Source of the DNA: Pisolithus tinctorius
Taxonomy: Eukaryota; Basidiomycota; Agaricomycetes; Boletales; Pisolithaceae
DNA length: 64,000 bases
Direction: 5' to 3'
Assembly: GCA_024663395.1 (NCBI GenBank)
Contig: JANFAH010000016.1
Span: forward strand, 372,001-436,000
Each line of letters starts with the position of its first letter. Within the stretch, counting starts at the first letter, position 1. Made by a program: the position numbers and the translations under genes. Shown piece after piece: positions 60,846-64,000 of the stretch. A model generated the notes under the pieces. That model searched no databases and was not told the DNA's origin. It was given only the letters and a program-made list of their open reading frames with translations.

Positions 60846-61316
60846 TACCCTTTTGTCTGCTCAGTGGGGGAGAAGTGGCTTCTGTGTGCCTGTCTTCAGC
60901 ATTGCTTCTAAGCTGGTCAGGTATGCTCTGCCATGAGGCAGTGCTGTGCTTGCATGAAGCAATTTGCCGTAGAGTTCTTTCATGTCTTGTAACACATGTG
61001 CTGGGCATTTTTGCCATTTGTGGATTGCTTCGAGATATTTTGCTGTTTTGTTTGGACTGAGGGCTACCATGTATTCTTTAAGGTTCCACTGGAAGCCAAT
61101 GTACATAAATGTGTGGCTGAATGGTTGATCTTTCAATCATTCGCAAGGTATTCTGAGTGCCTCTGATAGCAAGTCTATATCTTTGAAGCTGTAAGAGAAG
61201 AGCACATCATGGGCTGATCTCAGTGAGGCATGCACTAGATTGCATAGCTGTTGTGAGCAGTCTTCATTGAATTCTTCTGGTACTTTGTCATCATTTGTCT
61301 TTCCTTGATATCAGAT

Positions 61317-62568
61317 TGTTACGTATGGGTTTACCCTTGGGTGACTGGGTTTCAAGACCAGGTGACAGGGGCTAAGTCCGGCTGACCAAAGTCAAGGCCA
61401 GGAGACAGGGGCCAAGTCTGGTTGGACCAGAGTTAGGGCCAGAGGTCAGGGGTTAAGTCCAGAGAACTGGACTTAAGACTGGGAGCACAGGAATAAGACC
61501 AGTAGCATGGGAAACCAACTAGTCTTGGGGTGTGCACAGGGGGAAGCTGGTCTGAGGTTGGATCTACCTCCCTTGGTCTCAGCTTATGTGCTGTACCCTT
61601 ATGCAAGCCAGGGAGAGGTCCAGGACAGGGGCTGGGGATAGCTTAAGGCTTGGCCTTAGCTATAGAGTAGCCTCAGAGAGTAGTATGGGGTTGAGGGTAA
61701 TACTACACTGGGCACAAGGTATGTTTCCTGTATTATTTACTTCAATATTAGTCTCTTATACTGGGCACAAGTGGCCTGAAGTTGTGGTTATCTGAACAGG
61801 ATGATGGGGACCTTAACTGAGACAAGGAAACTACTACAATGAGGAAGAGAGGGTAAATACTGAAGGAGCAGAAGAATGGAGAAAACTGTCATGAGGGCCG
61901 AACCCTATCTAGAATGCAGGGCTACAAGTCTGACAGCCCATGTGACCAACCTTAGGGTGGAGTTGAGTGGAGTTGGTCAGAACATGGACAGGGGACCTTG
62001 GAGAGGTGTGGAGATGTGTCGGGAGGGTCAGAGGAGCGTGGGAACATGTTAGAGGAGGGCGGAGAAGCGTGGGAATGCGTTGGAGGAGGGCAGAGTAGGT
62101 GTTAGGGGCTTACATTGGTGTCATGGTCATGACACTCTTAGTGAGATGATTAGCAAGGTGAGGATAGCCACAGTGGCTGTGCTGAGGCTAATAGCCAAAG
62201 TCCAGGTGACTGGCATACTGGAGTCAGACACAGGTTTCATACAGTATGCAAAAGTCAGACAAAAGGACTAGACTAAATATAGTGCAAACATGGGAAAACA
62301 GACCAGAGTTATGTCCAGGTGACCCAGACATAGACCTGGGAGGACTGGGGTGGAGCAGTGCAAGGCTGGGAGGTCGGAATGGACCAGAGATAGGGGTAAA
62401 ACACCGGACTTGAGTTATTTAGGCTGGGGCTGGGTTATCTGGGACTGGAGTTGTGTTCTCTAGGCTGGAGTTAGGTTTTCTAGGCCGGACTAGGACCAGA
62501 CTTGACTGGAGTTAGGGGCTAGGGGTCCAGACTGGACCAGATTGAGTCCAAGAGTCATGGATATGACA
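61317..62568 (+). repeat. Solo LTR-D (1.25 kb) with TSD CAGAT
   Basis: Starts TGTTACGTATGGG and ends GGATATGACA, flanked by CAGAT at 61312-61316 and 62569-62573. Purine/GG-rich text with repeated GGGGCTAAGTCCGG-like units. A second copy starts at 63715. A 95-bp LTR-A fragment is embedded (61704-61798). Orientation is set only by reading direction of the second copy. Confidence 0.85.
61704..61798 (+). repeat. LTR-A 3' fragment inside LTR-D
   Basis: TACACTGGGCACAAGGTATG to TTATCTGAACA. Only the terminal part of LTR-A; its 5' part and any target duplication are absent. Confidence 0.75.
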
Positions 62569-63406
62569 CAGATGTGGGCTCCTGCTTGCTGGGGGTTGGT
62601 TGCATGCACAGTGATCTCTGCATTCCAGGAATTTCTTAGTTTATTGTATCTGGCCAGATATTACCTTCTGATCTGAAGGAAGTAGTGGTCATCTACCCAT
62701 TTATCTAAGGGACCAATGCTGTGATGTCTTACAATTTCTGAACCTGCATCTGCCATGTGTCCATAGATGCCTGCTGAGGGGGTGGCTCCAAATGCAATGC
62801 AGGTGTCTATGCAGCCATGTGTATCAGTTAGGTGTACTATGCTCACTGGCCCACTGTGATGGGTGGAGGGGGACTGTGCAGTAAGCTTCTGCTATATCTT
62901 GTGTCATGATCTCTGATCCTGGGGGGAGCTGTGCAATTAAGGTGTAGATTATGGAAAATTTTCCCCACATGGTCAGGAAGTCATGTGCATTTACATATAA
63001 ATTGATTGATGGGTTGGGGGTGGTTGGATTGGTAATGAGTGGGAAAGAGCAGTTTTGAATTAATCTGTATTTTCCCAGGCAGTCAGGTTTGGGTATTATG
63101 GACAGGTGTGATGATTGGAATGCACTGATTAGGGATTCAATGGTTTTTAAAGGGAAAGGGCCTAAGTAGTGGTCTTTTCCAATTTCCTTATGGTCAATCT
63201 TATTGAGCTCACTCTCATAGGTGGAAACAGAATCTCTGTTTGGTGGGGACTGGGTATGCTTGATCTGGGGAAAATTTACAATGAAACCCTGGCAGAGGCC
63301 TTCTGGGATGCTACTAAAATGCTTGATTAAGTTAAATCTTTGGAGTTCCTGCAACCAGGCATCTGCCTTATAAGGGGTTATCACTTGAGCTCACCTGTGC
63401 ACAAGG

Positions 63407-63582
63407 TGTTGCAAGTGTAATACTCCAGCACTCAGCAATGCTAGTCCCTACTAGCACTTGGTGGTTAAACCACACCAAGTAAGCCAAGATACCTTGACCA
63501 AATAGCTCAGTGGTTAGAGCACCCAGTCGAAACCTGGGAGGTCCAGGGTTCAATCCCCTGTCTGGTCGCATTTATTGCAACA
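63407..63582 (+). repeat. tRNA-bearing 176-bp LTR-like element, copy 4, TSD CAAGG
   Basis: TGTTGCAAGTGTAATAC to TTTATTGCAACA, flanked by CAAGG at 63402-63406 and 63583-63587. The only copy with the tRNA-like sequence on the plus strand: GACCAAATAGCTCAGTGG, GGTTCAATCC, TCTGGTCGCA. The 5' half contains a hairpin, ACTTGGTG(G)TTAAACCACACCAAGT. Inserted in the gag-pol overlap of DIRS-2; removal restores it. Confidence 0.93.
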
Positions 63583-63587
63583 CAAGG

Positions 63588-63714
63588 GCATCTCTGAGCT
63601 CCATGTGTGGTTGCCCTGCATCCTGAGCAGAAATGCTTTGTGTCATGTCACTCTGCACATCCTTCCTCTTGCTGCCACTTTGTGCAGATGTGACATCCAT
63701 CCTTGGTGAAGAGT
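63588..63714 (-). pseudogene. DIRS-2 gag C-terminal Cys/His-rich fragment
   Basis: Minus strand CHICTKWQQEEGCAE, HDTKHFCSGCRATTHGAQRC, aligning with CPRWQCEEGCSEWHDSMHLC in DIRS-1 (29740-29640). In another register the same bases give the start of pol, showing the gag-pol overlap is shared. Confidence 0.75.
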
Positions 63715-64000
63715 TGTGAAGTATGGGTTTACCCTCAGGTGACCGGGCTTCAAGACCGGGTGACAGGGGTTAAGTCCGAGTGGCCAAGATCAGGGCCGGG
63801 AGACAGGGGCCAAGTCCGGTTGGGCCGGAGTTAAGGCCAGAGGTCAGGGGCTAAGTCCGGAGGACCGGACTTAAGCCGGGAGCATGGGAATAAGACCGGT
63901 AGCGTGGGAAACCGACCGGTGTTGGAGTGCGCACAAGGGGAAGGCCGGTCCAGGGTTGGATCTACCTCCCTTGGTCTCAGCTTATGTGCTGTACCCTTAT
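63715..64000 (+). repeat. LTR-D copy 2, running off the window
   Basis: TGTGAAGTATGGGTTTACCC onward, parallel to 61317-61605. It keeps CCGG and CG where the first copy has CTGG, CCAG or TG, so it is less CpG-decayed. Confidence 0.8.

Larger units (their letters stand above)
60846..63406 (-). pseudogene. DIRS-2 reverse transcriptase, split by solo LTR-D
   Basis: From 63384: TPYKADAWLQELQRFNLIKH, IPEGLCQGFIVNFPQIKH, LGKYRLIQNCSFPLITNPTT, PPGSEIMTQDIAEAYCTVPL (first catalytic Asp). After a frameshift: CIAFGATPSAGIYGHMADAG and LDKWVDDHYFLQIRR (VDD, about 62680). Then the solo LTR 61317-62568, then VPEEFNEDCSQQLCNLVHAS and the thumb region to 60846 (HKWQKCPAHVLQDMKELYGK). Frame is restored across the LTR apart from a TGA. 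Confidence 0.85.
59263..63714 (-). mobile_element. DIRS-2: second DIRS-like element, degenerate and split
   Basis: Minus strand: gag Cys/His end (63714-63588), RT (63406-62574 and 61316-60846), RNase H (60845-60144) and the N-terminal arm of the tyrosine recombinase (59794-59263). It is interrupted by the tRNA-bearing elements (63407-63582, 59800-59975), a solo LTR-D (61317-62568), a solo LTR-A (59342-59630) and, at 59262, by Copia-7. Each interruption with a TSD can be removed to restore a frame similar to DIRS-1. Confidence 0.82.

Noticed and set aside
63495..63570. Functional tRNA-Phe(GAA) gene
   Set aside because: It folds as a tRNA, but C33 replaces the invariant U33. The sequence lies in a 176-bp element with TSD, repeated four times with decay, so it is annotated as part of a mobile element.

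Overview
This window looks like repeat-rich, gene-poor nuclear DNA of a filamentous fungus, most likely an Agaricomycete (Basidiomycota). The evidence is the combination of KDZ-type transposase with a CxC2 cysteine cluster, a TET/JBP dioxygenase, DIRS-like tyrosine-recombinase retroelements, intron-bearing hAT and Helitron genes and chromodomain Ty3/Gypsy elements. I see no convincing host housekeeping gene, rRNA gene, functional tRNA gene or CRISPR array. Almost everything is transposable elements nested inside older ones. The old copies are poor in CpG and their stops and substitutions are mostly of the CGA to TGA, CGG to TGG and CGC to TGC kind, as expected from deamination of methylated CpG.

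Layout. 1-1856: 5' part of a Copia element (minus). 1934-5128: decayed hAT transposase split by a solo LTR. 6540-24080: a Helitron gene broken at 7146/22440 by a 15.3-kb DNA transposon (7147-22439). That element has ~75-bp terminal inverted repeats, a probable GTAC target duplication, a KDZ transposase, a TET/JBP dioxygenase, a Zn2Cys6/coiled-coil protein and further cargo. 24311-31212: DIRS element 1 (minus: gag, RT, RNase H, tyrosine recombinase) interrupted by Gypsy remains. 31375-34112: LTR fragments and a Copia 3' end. 34112-48000: an old chromodomain Gypsy (Gypsy-1) interrupted by Copia-2, whose 5' LTR is itself interrupted by Gypsy-2 (35854-41703), the only intact and apparently young element here. 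48183-49519: an acidic coiled-coil ORF split by a solo LTR that itself carries a solo LTR. 49635-59262: LTRs, Copia fragments in both orientations and a 274-bp-arm palindrome. 59263-63714: DIRS element 2 (minus), split by several solo LTRs. 63715-64000: start of another LTR.

Two things stand out. First, four dispersed copies of an exactly 176-bp element begin TGTTGCAA, end TTGCAACA, are flanked by different perfect 5-bp duplications, and carry a cloverleaf-compatible tRNA-like sequence with A and B boxes. They behave like solo LTRs of a miniature LTR retroelement with a tRNA gene built into the LTR. Second, the 15.3-kb KDZ element links a transposase with a TET/JBP DNA-oxidation enzyme and a putative DNA-binding protein.

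The intact Gypsy-2 shows its expression logic: an LTR TATA box, an 11-nt self-complementarity between the predicted 5' transcript end and the primer site (Tf1-type self-priming), and a canonical G GGA AAA -1 frameshift heptamer with a hairpin 7 nt downstream joining gag and pol. The Copia family here has primer sites matching the anticodon region of initiator tRNA-Met, as in Drosophila copia. Names such as LTR-A to LTR-F, Gypsy-1/2, Copia-1 to -7 and DIRS-1/2 are labels used only in this annotation.
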